From contig JBDNZS010000018.1 in the NCBI GenBank assembly GCA_047722935.1, forward strand, positions 1 to 49,051: DNA of 49,051 nt, in the 5' to 3' direction. The stretch's first letter is position 1; each line of letters starts with the position of its first letter. The position numbers were made by a program, and so were the translations under genes. Under the pieces are notes generated by a model that worked only from the letters and a program-made list of their open reading frames with translations, was not told the origin of the DNA and searched no databases. The DNA comes from Ethanoligenens sp047722935. GTDB lineage: Bacteria; Bacillota; Clostridia; Oscillospirales; Ethanoligenentaceae. Positions 17,173 to 25,642 of the stretch are shown here, piece after piece.

Positions 17173-17985
17173 TCACAGAGGATGGTTCCGTTTGGCGTAT
17201 AAGGCATAAAAATGGTTGACAGGTCCATGCCCATGCCCTAAGGGCTCGGCGTGTGCAATTGCCTCCGATATATACGTCTTGGCTCCTTGGACGGCGACAG
17301 AGAGAGGCTGTCCTTTGGCTAGCAGGGCCGCAATTGCTGAAGAAAAGGTGCAGCCTGTTCCATGAGTGTTTTGCGTAGGGGTGCGAGGGTGAGAAAGGCA
17401 CAGAAAATCCAGGCCGTCGAAAAAGATATCTACGGCATTACCGGATAGATGCCCGCCTTTGATAACCACAGCTTTCGCACCTTGCGCAATCAACTCGCGG
17501 GCGGCGGCGCGCATGTCTCCTACGGTTGTTATTTTCCGCCCAACAAAAACTTCAGTTTCCGGTAAATTGGGGGTGACCACGCTGACGAGAGGCAGTAGGT
17601 CCCGCGTAAGCGTGCGCACGGCAGCAGGGTCGAGCAGTGCGTGACCGCTGGTGGAAACCATGACTGGGTCCAATACGATTGGCACATCTGGATGTTTTCG
17701 CAGCTCTGACGCGATGGACGCAATGATTTCCGCATTTACTGTCATGCCGATTTTTACCGCATCCACACGGATATCCTCAAATATACAATTGATCTGCGCG
17801 GTGACGAGTTCAGGCTTCATAGCTTGCACCGCGCGTACGCCACAGGTATTCTGCGCGGTTACCGCCGTGACGGCGCTCATGCCGTACACGCCTAATGCCG
17901 CGAATGTCTTGAGGTCGGCCTGTATTCCGGCGCCGCCGCCGGAATCAGAGCCGGCAATAGTCAAAGCGTGCTGCAAAACGGTCAT
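17173..17985 (-). CDS. thiD: Hydroxymethylpyrimidine/phosphomethylpyrimidine kinase
   Basis: A 270-residue ribokinase-fold kinase that phosphorylates HMP and HMP-phosphate for thiamine synthesis. The N-terminal ALTIAGSDSGGGAGIQADLK binds the pyrimidine, and GTGCTFSSAIAA near the C-terminus is the anion hole with the catalytic residue. ATG 17985 is preceded by GGGAAAGGGATG, a purine-rich site. A near-consensus promoter is found upstream at 18061-18089. No TPP riboswitch motif is visible in the leader, so control may be independent of thiamine. Confidence 0.94.
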   Translation of the reverse strand: MTVLQHALTIAGSDSGGGAGIQADLKTFAALGVYGMSAVTAVTAQNTCGVRAVQAMKPELVTAQINCIFEDIRVDAVKIGMTVNAEIIASIASELRKHPDVPIVLDPVMVSTSGHALLDPAAVRTLTRDLLPLVSVVTPNLPETEVFVGRKITTVGDMRAAARELIAQGAKAVVIKGGHLSGNAVDIFFDGLDFLCLSHPRTPTQNTHGTGCTFSSAIAALLAKGQPLSVAVQGAKTYISEAIAHAEPLGHGHGPVNHFYALYAKRNHPL

Positions 17986-18060
17986 CCCTTTCCCCTTCTG
18001 CCGGATAAGCCGGCATCGTGGATACCGTGTCCGGTCGGCGTGTTTTAATAAATTGTTTTC

Positions 18061-18089
18061 AGTATAAAATCCGGGTGGAGATTTGTCAA
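18061..18089 (-). promoter_or_regulatory. Promoter of thiD-queH
   Basis: Reading the minus strand, TTGACA (18084-18089), a 17-base spacer and TATACT (18061-18066) form a near-perfect sigma-A promoter 75 bp before thiD. Confidence 0.75.
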
Positions 18090-18183
18090 GAATCTGAAAT
18101 GGAGAGTTCCCAAATGCGATTTATGTGGGAATTCGTAATGCCATATTGTAAAAATGTATCCCTCAAAGGGGCTGTTGTAATAA

Positions 18184-18212
18184 TTGACAAATGAAAAAAA
18201 TGTTGGTTAAAT
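18184..18212 (+). promoter_or_regulatory. Promoter of the TetR-type gene
   Basis: TTGACA (18184-18189), 17 bases, then TTAAAT (18207-18212), 18 bp before the start codon. The short leader fits a self-contained regulator gene. Confidence 0.65.
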
Positions 18213-18229
18213 AAGAGAGGGGCGATCGC

Positions 18230-18844
18230 ATGGAAAATGCAAAGCCAGTGCGTATTCCACGACAGATTCGCAGTTTAGCAACAAAAGAAAAATTGATTGT
18301 GGCGGCTAAAGAACTTTTTTGCCAAAAAGGGTATGATAAGACCACGGCCAACGCGATAGCCCGAAAAGCGGGTACGTCGGTCGGCAGCTTTTATGCGTAT
18401 TTCGCGGATAAAGAGGCGGTTTTTGCAGAATTGATGGAACGAATCTGCCTGCAATTGCGCGCGGTTGTGGACGAGTTCTCCAAGGAGTTGCGGCAGCCGG
18501 GCTTGAACAAAAAGGAATGGATTGGCAAGGTTACACGGAAATATGTGCAGATCGTACTGAGTGAGCCGCAGCTTGCCCGGGAGATTGCAGTGCTGTATTA
18601 TAGCGGAAAACCACGAATCGTTGCCATGATGCAGCGGCAGCAAACATCTATTCAGCAGATGCTGGGCACTTATTTTAGCCTGATGGGGATTGACACCAAG
18701 GGCAAAGATACGCAGGTGTCCGCAATCCTTTTTCAAAAAACGCTGGTGCAGCTCCCGGAAAAAATCCTGTATGGATGGGAGGGCATCAGTCAAGAGCGGC
18801 TGATTGTCGGTGCTGTCGAGGTACTGTATAAGTATTTCTCCTGA
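18230..18844 (+). CDS. TetR/AcrR family transcriptional regulator
   Basis: A 204-residue regulator. The N-terminal helix-turn-helix spans about residues 20-65, with TTANAIARKAGTSVGSFYAY typical of TetR recognition helices. The C-terminal part is a helical ligand-binding and dimer domain with no recognisable ligand class. ATG 18230 follows GAGAGGGG with normal spacing. It is divergent from thiD and convergent with the downstream metallopeptidase gene, so its target is not obvious from the neighbourhood. Confidence 0.9.
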   Translation: MENAKPVRIPRQIRSLATKEKLIVAAKELFCQKGYDKTTANAIARKAGTSVGSFYAYFADKEAVFAELMERICLQLRAVVDEFSKELRQPGLNKKEWIGKVTRKYVQIVLSEPQLAREIAVLYYSGKPRIVAMMQRQQTSIQQMLGTYFSLMGIDTKGKDTQVSAILFQKTLVQLPEKILYGWEGISQERLIVGAVEVLYKYFS

Positions 18845-18856
18845 TATCAAGCTGTT

Positions 18857-19546
18857 TCAAAGCGCGCTGAGATCGACATGGCGTTCAAACGTGCGCAGCG
18901 CATTGGCTCCGGTATCCCATTCCGGCCAAATGCGCGCAACCTCTTGCCAGAAAGCATGGGAATGGTCGTGATAGCGCACATGCGCCAGTTCGTGCGCGAC
19001 CACATAATCGACCGCAGCCGGAGGCGCGCAGAGCAGCCTCCAGGAAAATCGCAGGCTGTTATCCGGAGAGCAGGAACCCCAACGCGAACGTGCGCTGCCG
19101 ATTGTGAAGCCTCTAAAGTTGACGCCTGCCGTTTTGGCAAAGACAGCCGTGCGTGTGGACAAATACTTTTGCGCTTGTGCCTTGAAAAAAGCGACGGCGG
19201 CGTTTGCACTGTCTTGCCGCGGCAGGGAAAAGGCATGCCCGTCCCAAACCGGTACAGTTGGTTTTCCGCTTTTGCCGTCCTGTGGGATGACCGGATATGG
19301 CTCGCCCAGAAACCATAGCATACCGCCCGGCTGTGCGGATGCACAGACACGCTGCTCGGCCAGCATGTGCATCCGGAGGAGTGCTTTGTCAATCCAGGCG
19401 CTTTTTTCACGCAGGAACGATTCAATGGCAGTTAGAGGCATTCGGTTCGGTGCGCGGACGATGATTTCTCCTGCGGGCTTGATCTGGATGGCCGCGGTTT
19501 TGCGCGTGCTTCGTATCAGCGTGTAAGCAATCGGTGGCTGTGCCAT
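18857..19546 (-). CDS. YgjP/DUF45 family zinc metallopeptidase-like protein
   Basis: A protein of about 229 residues of the YgjP-like (DUF45, WLM-related) family. The zinc motif HELAHVRYHDHSHAFW contains HExxH-type histidines and a downstream histidine. SARSRWGSCS is a second family hallmark just before it. No signal peptide is seen, so it is probably cytoplasmic. The start at 19546 is preferred since GGAGGA lies six bases upstream; longer starts would put this site inside the gene. Its substrate is unknown; homologues are often called metal-dependent hydrolases. Confidence 0.88.
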   Translation of the reverse strand: MAQPPIAYTLIRSTRKTAAIQIKPAGEIIVRAPNRMPLTAIESFLREKSAWIDKALLRMHMLAEQRVCASAQPGGMLWFLGEPYPVIPQDGKSGKPTVPVWDGHAFSLPRQDSANAAVAFFKAQAQKYLSTRTAVFAKTAGVNFRGFTIGSARSRWGSCSPDNSLRFSWRLLCAPPAAVDYVVAHELAHVRYHDHSHAFWQEVARIWPEWDTGANALRTFERHVDLSAL

Positions 19547-19579
19547 TGGCATTCCTCCATCCTGCATGTTGGCAATTTG

Positions 19580-19608
19580 GTTATAGAGATAGAATGCTCC
19601 GAAAGCAA
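19580..19608 (-). promoter_or_regulatory. Promoter of the YgjP-type gene
   Basis: On the minus strand TTGCTT (19603-19608), 17 bases, TATAAC (19580-19585), about 34 bp upstream of the start codon. Confidence 0.5.
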
Positions 19609-19719
19609 TTCATTCACAAGCATCCCCATATACAAGTTTAATGGTGATGGCAGTTATGCATGGGTTGAATGATAGTATACATCATTTCATGTAAAATGTC
19701 GCGGCGATTGGTTTTTCAT

Positions 19720-19728
19720 GGTACAATA
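19720..19728 (+). promoter_or_regulatory. Extended -10 promoter of the hydrogenase-like gene
   Basis: TGGTACAAT is an extended -10 element about 75 bp before the start. The leader after it carries a small hairpin (CGGCGC with GCGCCG, 19766-19792) just before the ribosome site GGAGG. Confidence 0.45.
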
Positions 19729-19806
19729 CGAGTATATAATCTTTAAGGAAATGTTGTATTATAAGCGGCGCACGGCACAACCGGAAGCGCCGATGGAGGT
19801 GTTATG

Positions 19807-21060
19807 ATGGAAAGTTACCAGGAGATGAGCCGTCGGCTTCAGCAGGCGGCGGCGGGCGGCCGGCTGCAGGCAGAGATCGATGCGATTCGTGCGTCCGGCA
19901 ACGAGCAGGAACTGAAACAGTTGGAGATGCTGCTGCGTCCGGAAAACTATCCGCCGGTGGTCAAATTGGCGGACTGTATGTGTTCCGATGAAAATCAGAC
20001 ATCCTGTGCGGTCAGCTGCCTTTTTGAAGCCATTCGCCGGGATAAAGACGGCAAATTGATGATTACCGACGATTGCGTGGGCTGCGGGCAGTGTGTGGAT
20101 CGTTGTGAGCAGAAGGTGCTGGCGGGTAAAAAAGATCTGATCCCTCTGCTCCAACTGCTTAAAGAGCGCGAGACGCCGGTCTATGCAATGATCGCGCCGG
20201 CATTTTCCGGACAGTTTTCATCGGAGGTCACGTCCGGCAAGCTGCGTGCGGCGTTCAAGCAGCTGGGGTTCTATGGCATGATTGAAGTGGCGCTTTTTGC
20301 CGATATTCTTACACTGAAAGAGGCGCTGGAATTTGATCAGTCTATCAAGTCGGATGAGGACTTTATGCTGACCAGCTGCTGCTGTCCGATGTGGATGGCG
20401 CTCATCAGAAAAAGCTTCAGTGAACTGATTCCCCATGTGCCGCCTTCGGTTTCTCCTATGGTGGCTTGTGGCCGAACCATTAAAAAGATGCATCCTGAGG
20501 CGAAAACGGTCTTTATCGGCCCTTGCATCGCCAAAAAGGCTGAAGCGCGCCAGCCCGATATCGCTGATGCGGTCGATTATGTTCTGACATTTGACGAAGT
20601 GGGGCAAATGTTCGAGGATGCGGGGCTGGATCTTCCCAATCTACCGGAGGACATGAGTGACCACTCCTCTACTGCCGGTCGTATTTATGCCCGCACCGGC
20701 GGCGTCAGCAAAGCGGTTCAGTCCACACTTGACCATCTGTGTCCCGACCATAAGATCCCGCTGCGCGCTATCCAGGCCGACGGAATGGTGGCCTGCAAAG
20801 CCTTGCTTACGGATGTGATGGATGGCAAAGTCAAGGCCAATTTCATGGAGGGTATGGGCTGCAAAGGCGGCTGTGTTGGTGGTCCCAAGTCACTGCTTCC
20901 AAAAGAAGAAGCGACCGGGCATGTCAACGCATACGGCGAACAGGCGACCTATGCTACGCCCGCGGAAAACCCCTATGTGCTGGAAATTCTGCGGCGGCTC
21001 GGATTTGATACGATTGAGAGCTTACTGGAGCGCGACAATACATTCATCCGGAAATTCTGA
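19807..21060 (+). CDS. Stand-alone [FeFe]-hydrogenase-like protein with variant H-cluster motifs
   Basis: A protein of about 417 residues. In numbering from the adjacent upstream ATG 19804, it has cysteines at 58, 60, 68 and 72, a ferredoxin-like CVGCGQCVDRC (91-101), and then an iron-hydrogenase large-subunit domain. The three H-cluster loops are recognisable: L1 TSCCCPMW (190-197), L2 IGPCIAKKAEA (238-248) and L3 EGMGCKGGCVGGP (349-361). Cluster-ligand cysteines are kept, but L2 has Gly instead of the usual Met before Pro-Cys, and L3 lacks the ACPGGC form of catalytic group A. It may evolve or sense hydrogen. hydE and hydF at 40.4-44.3 kb could mature it. ATG 19807 fits GGAGG spacing better than ATG 19804. 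Confidence 0.85.
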   Translation: MESYQEMSRRLQQAAAGGRLQAEIDAIRASGNEQELKQLEMLLRPENYPPVVKLADCMCSDENQTSCAVSCLFEAIRRDKDGKLMITDDCVGCGQCVDRCEQKVLAGKKDLIPLLQLLKERETPVYAMIAPAFSGQFSSEVTSGKLRAAFKQLGFYGMIEVALFADILTLKEALEFDQSIKSDEDFMLTSCCCPMWMALIRKSFSELIPHVPPSVSPMVACGRTIKKMHPEAKTVFIGPCIAKKAEARQPDIADAVDYVLTFDEVGQMFEDAGLDLPNLPEDMSDHSSTAGRIYARTGGVSKAVQSTLDHLCPDHKIPLRAIQADGMVACKALLTDVMDGKVKANFMEGMGCKGGCVGGPKSLLPKEEATGHVNAYGEQATYATPAENPYVLEILRRLGFDTIESLLERDNTFIRKF

Positions 21061-21221
21061 AAGAGCGCATGTTTCAAGAGAGGCTGTACGCGCTCTCCGA
21101 GTCTTTACCATGATTTGGCTGACGGGCAGTATTTTCGTCGGCCGGGTCATGGTTTTTATGAAAAAACTGGACTCTTTTCATCTGTATTTTGCATTTTAAC
21201 GTGCGAAAACGTTTCTGTGTA

Positions 21222-21249
21222 TTGACTAAAATCGCACAAAGGCTATAAT
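21222..21249 (+). promoter_or_regulatory. Promoter of serC
   Basis: TTGACT (21222-21227), 16 bases, TATAAT (21244-21249). Transcription from about 21256 gives a leader of about 117 nt. Confidence 0.75.
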
Positions 21250-21269
21250 GAAAGATGTGACGGAATTTC

Positions 21270-21351
21270 GGGGCACGCAATGGCGCGTGCCCGCGTCCAT
21301 ATCCTCGTATGGGTTCTTGCACCCATCCGACCGATGCCCTTCAAACGGGCA
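21270..21351 (+). promoter_or_regulatory. Structured serC 5' leader (three tandem hairpins)
   Basis: Three stem-loops follow the promoter: an 8-bp perfect stem (21271-21278 with 21285-21292), a 6-bp stem (21309-21314 with 21321-21326) and a 5-bp stem (21335-21339 with 21347-21351). The last ends nine bases before the ribosome site GGAGG. No T-box or known riboswitch consensus is recognised, and no T-run follows. It may modulate translation or be a protein-binding leader. Confidence 0.45.
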
Positions 21352-21372
21352 AAAAAATTGGAGGTTATACTA

Positions 21373-22458
21373 TTGAACAGCAGGGTTTACAACTTTTCCG
21401 CCGGTCCGTCCATGCTGCCGGAGCCGGTTCTCAAACGTGCCGCAGATGAAATGCTCAACTATAAAGGCTCAGGCCAGTCCGTGATGGAGATGTCACACCG
21501 GTCAAAAGTCTTTGACGACATCATCGTACGGTGTGAAGAGCTGCTGCGCAAAGTGCTGGGTATTCCGTCGAACTATAAAGTATTGTTTTTGCAGGGTGGT
21601 GCTTCGAGCCAGTTTGCCATGATTCCGCTGAACCTGCTCAACGGCAGCGGCAAGGCCGATTTCCTCGTTACCGGTCAGTGGGCAAACAAAGCATATAAGG
21701 AAGCCGCGCGCTACGGTAACGCACGCGTGGTGGCATCCTCCAAAGACAAGACCTTCACCTATATTCCAAAAACGACCGCCGCGGATTTTGATAAAGAAGC
21801 GGATTATGCCTATATTTGCTTGAATAATACGATTTATGGCACGAAGTTTGCCGAACTGCCGGAGACCGGGGATGTGCCGCTGGTTGCCGATGTCTCGTCT
21901 TGCATCCTTTCGGAGCCGCTGGATGTGTCCAAATTCGGTTTGATTTTTGCAGGCGCACAGAAGAACATGGGCCCGGCGGGCTTGACCGTCGTGATTGTCC
22001 GTGAAGACCTCATCGGTCACGCGCGTGACATCACTCCTACCATGTTCAATTATCAGACGCATGCCGACAACCGTTCGCTGTTCAATACCCCGCCCTGCTA
22101 CTCCATTTATATCTGTGGGCTGGTGCTGGAGTGGCTTGAAGAACTGGGCGGCTTGGAGAAAATGGCGGAGATTAACCGTAAAAAAGCAGGCATCCTCTAT
22201 GATTTTCTTGACAACTCCAAATTGTTCCGCGGCACGGTGGAAAAGGAATTCCGTTCGCTGATGAACATACCGTTTGTAACCGATAACGACGAGTTAGACA
22301 AAAAAGCCGTCAAAGCAGCGGAAGCGGAAGGCTTTATCAATATCAAGGGCCACCGTACAGTGGGTGGCCTGCGCGCGAGTATCTACAACGCCATGCCGGT
22401 TGAAGGTGTGGAAAAGTTGGTGGATCTCCTCGGTCGGTTTGAAAAGGCCAACGGCTGA
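21373..22458 (+). CDS. serC: Phosphoserine aminotransferase
   Basis: A 361-residue class V PLP aminotransferase that makes 3-phosphoserine from phosphohydroxypyruvate. RVYNFSAGPSMLPEPVL is the SerC N-terminus; GAQKNMGPAGLTVVIV contains the PLP lysine; HRTVGGLRASIYNA near the end binds the substrate. The start is TTG 21373, eight bases after GGAGG (21360-21364); the longer open frame upstream includes the leader hairpins and is not needed. serA follows 140 bp downstream, giving two consecutive steps of serine synthesis. Confidence 0.95.
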   Translation: MNSRVYNFSAGPSMLPEPVLKRAADEMLNYKGSGQSVMEMSHRSKVFDDIIVRCEELLRKVLGIPSNYKVLFLQGGASSQFAMIPLNLLNGSGKADFLVTGQWANKAYKEAARYGNARVVASSKDKTFTYIPKTTAADFDKEADYAYICLNNTIYGTKFAELPETGDVPLVADVSSCILSEPLDVSKFGLIFAGAQKNMGPAGLTVVIVREDLIGHARDITPTMFNYQTHADNRSLFNTPPCYSIYICGLVLEWLEELGGLEKMAEINRKKAGILYDFLDNSKLFRGTVEKEFRSLMNIPFVTDNDELDKKAVKAAEAEGFINIKGHRTVGGLRASIYNAMPVEGVEKLVDLLGRFEKANG

Positions 22459-22598
22459 CACATACTATAGGTATTACTGCGGCGGTTAAGTACAGTGGGC
22501 AATCGTGCTGCGCGCAGTGTGGCTGGTTCATTTGTAATGTGTCGGCAATGAATGGTCGACGTATTTGCTGTTTACGAACAGAGAGGGGCTTTCCGCGC

Positions 22599-23762
22599 AT
22601 GTTTAACATTAAAACCATGAATAAGATTTCCCTGTCGGGTTTGACAAAATTCACACCCGGCGAATTTCAATATGGCGATGACGTGGAGAAACCCGACGCG
22701 TTTATTGTGCGGTCTGCCTCCTTGCATGAGGTGGAACTGCCGGCCTCTCTGAAGGCTATCGCGCGGGCGGGTGCGGGCGTCAACAATGTTCCGGTGGATA
22801 AATGCAGTGAGGAAGGCGTTGTCGTCTTCAATACACCGGGGGCAAATGCCAACGGCGTAAAAGAACTGCTGATCGGTGCGTTGGTGCTGTCCTCCCGCAA
22901 TGTTCTGGATGCGGTGGCATGGGCCAAAACGCTCAAAGGCCAAGGCGACGCAGTGCCCAAGCTGGTGGAAAAAGGAAAAAGCCAGTTTGTCGGCCCCGAG
23001 CTTGCAGGCAAAAAACTGGGTGTCATCGGCCTGGGTGCTATCGGCGTCAAGGCGGCAAATGCCGCACAGGCGCTGGGCATGGAAGTCTATGGCTATGACC
23101 CGTATCTTTCAGTCGAGGCGGCCTGGGGCATTTCCCAAACCATCCATCACGCGCCCAGTTTAAGTGTGATCTATGAGAAATGCGACTATATCACCATCCA
23201 TGTGCCGCTGACGCCTGAAACGCGCGGCACGTTCAACACCGAGTCCATTGCCGCAATGAAAAAAGGTGTGCGCCTGTTCAATCTTGCGCGCGGCGAGTTG
23301 GCAGTGCCGGCGGATATCATTGAAGCGTTGAAATCCGGTCATGTGGCTTCTTATGTAGTGGATTTCCCCTGCGATGAATTGCTGGATGTACCGGGTGTCA
23401 TTCCGATTCCCCACTTGGGTGCGTCCACACCGGAATCCGAAGACAATTGTGCGGCGATGGCGGCGGATGAACTTATCAACTTCCTTAAAACCGGCGCTGT
23501 TAAAAACTCTGTGAATTTTCCGAATGTGGATATGCCGCTTTCCTCTGCTGGCCGCGTGACGATTATCCATAAAAACGTGCCGAACATGCTTTCGCAGATC
23601 ACAGCTTGCTTTGCACAGGCCAACATCAACATCGACAACATCATTGACAAGTCTAAGAAACAGATGGCTTACACCATCGTCGATGTGTCGGATGAGAAGC
23701 TGGATGCCGTGGCAGATGCGCTTCGAGCGGTGGACGGCGTCATTCGTGTGCGGGTCATCTAA
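22599..23762 (+). CDS. serA: D-3-phosphoglycerate dehydrogenase
   Basis: A 387-residue NAD-dependent dehydrogenase that commits 3-phosphoglycerate to serine. The Rossmann motif GKKLGVIGLGAIGVKAANAA lies near residues 138-157; catalytic Arg/Glu/His positions fit NLARGEL, DFPCDEL and PIPHLGAST. The C-terminal 75 residues form an ACT domain (RVTIIHKNVPNMLSQITACF onward), the usual site of serine feedback. This is the shorter SerA form without the intervening domain. GAGAGGGG precedes ATG 22599. Confidence 0.95.
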   Translation: MFNIKTMNKISLSGLTKFTPGEFQYGDDVEKPDAFIVRSASLHEVELPASLKAIARAGAGVNNVPVDKCSEEGVVVFNTPGANANGVKELLIGALVLSSRNVLDAVAWAKTLKGQGDAVPKLVEKGKSQFVGPELAGKKLGVIGLGAIGVKAANAAQALGMEVYGYDPYLSVEAAWGISQTIHHAPSLSVIYEKCDYITIHVPLTPETRGTFNTESIAAMKKGVRLFNLARGELAVPADIIEALKSGHVASYVVDFPCDELLDVPGVIPIPHLGASTPESEDNCAAMAADELINFLKTGAVKNSVNFPNVDMPLSSAGRVTIIHKNVPNMLSQITACFAQANINIDNIIDKSKKQMAYTIVDVSDEKLDAVADALRAVDGVIRVRVI

Positions 23763-23863
23763 GCGGATAAGGGTTGCATTGCTCACAGATGCGGTGGCTG
23801 CGAAAATGACGTGCGGCCCTCAAAAATTAAATTGTTATTTATAAAGTAAAGACAGGTTGATGC

Positions 23864-23919
23864 CCCAAAAAAGGGGTTGCCTCTTTCCATTGATATAGAA
23901 AGAGGCAACCCCTTTTTGG
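23864..23919. terminator. Strong bidirectional terminator between serA and the glycine-zipper gene
   Basis: A 15-bp perfect stem (23873-23887 with 23898-23912) is flanked by an A-run on the left and a T-run on the right, extending the pairing further. It serves both converging genes. Confidence 0.9.
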
Positions 23920-23936
23920 CGCGTCAAAAAGCCAGA

Positions 23937-24122
23937 TCAGCGCATCATATACTGTGCGTTTTGGACCAGTTCGCCGACTGCATGCAGCGCTTTGTTGGCG
24001 TTTTTCCGGACATTGTTGCCTCGTTTATGATCCATTGGCCACCCGGCAATCATGCCGACAGCCGCACCGGCTACCACACCGGCGATGATGCCTTTGGTTA
24101 CGTTAGACATGGAGTGTTGCAT
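23937..24122 (-). CDS. Small glycine-zipper (YtxH-like) membrane protein
   Basis: A 61-residue protein. After MQHSMSNVTK comes one hydrophobic glycine/alanine-rich segment (GIIAGVVAGAAVGMIAGW), then a basic helical tail. This looks like the YtxH/glycine-zipper small proteins found next to stress or envelope genes in Firmicutes. A GGAAAGGATGG site lies upstream of ATG 24122. A hairpin with a T-run stands between this start and the upstream leader, so expression may be attenuated. Function is unknown. Confidence 0.65.
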   Translation of the reverse strand: MQHSMSNVTKGIIAGVVAGAAVGMIAGWPMDHKRGNNVRKNANKALHAVGELVQNAQYMMR

Positions 24123-24149
24123 AACAATGCCATCCTTTCCTGTTCGGTT

Positions 24150-24186
24150 GCAAAAAACCGGTTCCAAAGTTTATTTTGAAACCGGT
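24150..24186 (-). terminator. Intrinsic terminator or attenuator in the leader of the glycine-zipper gene
   Basis: On the minus strand a 12-bp stem with one wobble (24175-24186 with 24157-24168) is followed at once by a run of six T (24151-24156). It lies 28 bp upstream of the start at 24122, where a terminator is only expected if it is regulatory or ends a separate small RNA. Confidence 0.65.
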
Positions 24187-24349
24187 AATAGTTTCCCCCA
24201 AATTTTCAAAAACATGATTTCTATTTGTTGGAAGATTGGCCTTGTCTATATGGCATCCAAGCAGGATAAGTGGATTTACTAAATGTTTTATAAGAAATAA
24301 AAATACAATTTGTTTAAAAAATCAACGAAAAATAGTCTTTTGTGCAAAG

Positions 24350-24382
24350 TATAGCCAGCCGTCCGCAGGCCGGCTGGCTATA
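24350..24382. terminator. Hairpin after the DUF4015 gene
   Basis: A 12-bp stem (24350-24361 with 24371-24382) lies 18 bp after the stop of the minus-strand gene. The T-run is weak (CTTTGC), but position and stem strength fit termination. Confidence 0.6.
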
Positions 24383-24400
24383 AACAGATTCGCTGCAAAT

Positions 24401-25630
24401 TTATTTTGCCACCACACCGGTCAGCGCATACGCTCCGGTGGCGTAGAATACGAAATTGTTGATGCCTGCTGCTTTCAAAGCGGCAATCTGTGCGGTGACG
24501 GTGTCGGCAGTGACTGTGGAACTGCCGTTGACCGCTCCTGCCTGGATAAACGGCATGGTGTTGCTGAACTTGGCGGCGTTCAATGTTTTTAACCCCTGTG
24601 CTGCTGTGGTAAGGGCCGTGGCAAGGTTGCTTGCTGGGTTGGCAATGGCCGTTCCACCAATGGTTACCCCGTTCAAGGAAGACGGCGTGAGCAGGGGGCT
24701 GACCGCATCTGCACCATATCCGAACGGGTCCTGATCTTGTCCGAGGCTTGCCTGTCCGCTGCCTACAGCCGCCGCCGCAGGCAGAACAAGCGTGACGGTG
24801 CCGCCTGCGGTGTGCACCTTTTGCGTCACTGCAGTTACAAAGCTCTGAAGGGCGCTTTCCTTGGAAGATGTGGAATCACCATACCAGATGCGGTTTTGCG
24901 CGCCGGATGGGAACTGCACATTATCCAGATAAATCTGTTTAAAGCCCATGGAGGCCGCTTCTGCCGCGAGGTCGGTGATGTATTGGACGGCGGTCGGGGA
25001 ATATGGGTTGAGCCAGCGGCTGCCGCTTTCATCCAGCCAGTTGGTGCTGTGATTGCCGGCGTATTTAATTGCGGCGTCGCGCATCACAGTCGGAGCCAAC
25101 GGGTCCTTGAAGCAACTGATGCGTGCAGCGGGCGTCATTCCGTTTTTGGTGATCTCCTGCGCGATGGAGGCGCCATCCAGCGCGCCGGAAGCGACGATGC
25201 CGTTGTTCTGTACTTCACTGATTTTGGATGCGTAGTGGAGCACACCGTCGTCGCTTTTCAATTCGGCGATTGCAGTGGTCACGCCGGCACCTTTGGCGGC
25301 GGTCAGGGTCTGGTCAATAGCAGCGGCGGTGAGGGAACCTCCCGGCAGATAGATGCCACGCACAGCGGCGGCCGGCTTGGAAGACGCTGCTTCGGAGGAA
25401 CTGGACTTGGATGCGGTATGCGATGCGCCTGATGTTTTGGACGGGGCTTTGGATACCGTGCTGCTGGGGGTGTGCCGCGAGCCTTCTATTACCTGCCGCA
25501 GGGGGACATAGATATTCCAGCCGATAAAAACCAGCGCGGCGATCGCGACGATGATCAGAACGGTCAGAAATGGGCCGCCGGATCTTCGCCGCCGCCCACT
25601 GGGATTAAATTGATACGGTTTTCTTGACAC
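24401..25630 (-). CDS. DUF4015-type putative glycoside hydrolase, membrane-anchored
   Basis: A 409-residue protein. A basic N-terminus (GRRRRSGG) leads into one transmembrane helix (about residues 23-47), then a Ser/Ala-rich linker (to about 95), then an extracellular domain of the DUF4015 / GH13-like TIM-barrel class. RGIYLPGGSL starts the barrel, MGFKQIYLDNVQFPSG is the family's D-N/Y-x-R/Q-F-P-like signature, and INNFVFYATGAYAL ends it. The family is thought to act on polysaccharides, without a proven substrate. GTG 25630 is the likely start because GAGGTG lies seven bases upstream; the longer frame to 25918 has no membrane-protein logic before the helix. Confidence 0.82.
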   Translation of the reverse strand: MSRKPYQFNPSGRRRRSGGPFLTVLIIVAIAALVFIGWNIYVPLRQVIEGSRHTPSSTVSKAPSKTSGASHTASKSSSSEAASSKPAAAVRGIYLPGGSLTAAAIDQTLTAAKGAGVTTAIAELKSDDGVLHYASKISEVQNNGIVASGALDGASIAQEITKNGMTPAARISCFKDPLAPTVMRDAAIKYAGNHSTNWLDESGSRWLNPYSPTAVQYITDLAAEAASMGFKQIYLDNVQFPSGAQNRIWYGDSTSSKESALQSFVTAVTQKVHTAGGTVTLVLPAAAAVGSGQASLGQDQDPFGYGADAVSPLLTPSSLNGVTIGGTAIANPASNLATALTTAAQGLKTLNAAKFSNTMPFIQAGAVNGSSTVTADTVTAQIAALKAAGINNFVFYATGAYALTGVVAK

Positions 25631-25642
25631 TGTTATGCACCT

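Noticed and set aside
17986..18060. Possible TPP riboswitch before thiD
   Set aside because: The conserved CTGAGA and ACCTGAT-type blocks are not present in the leader.
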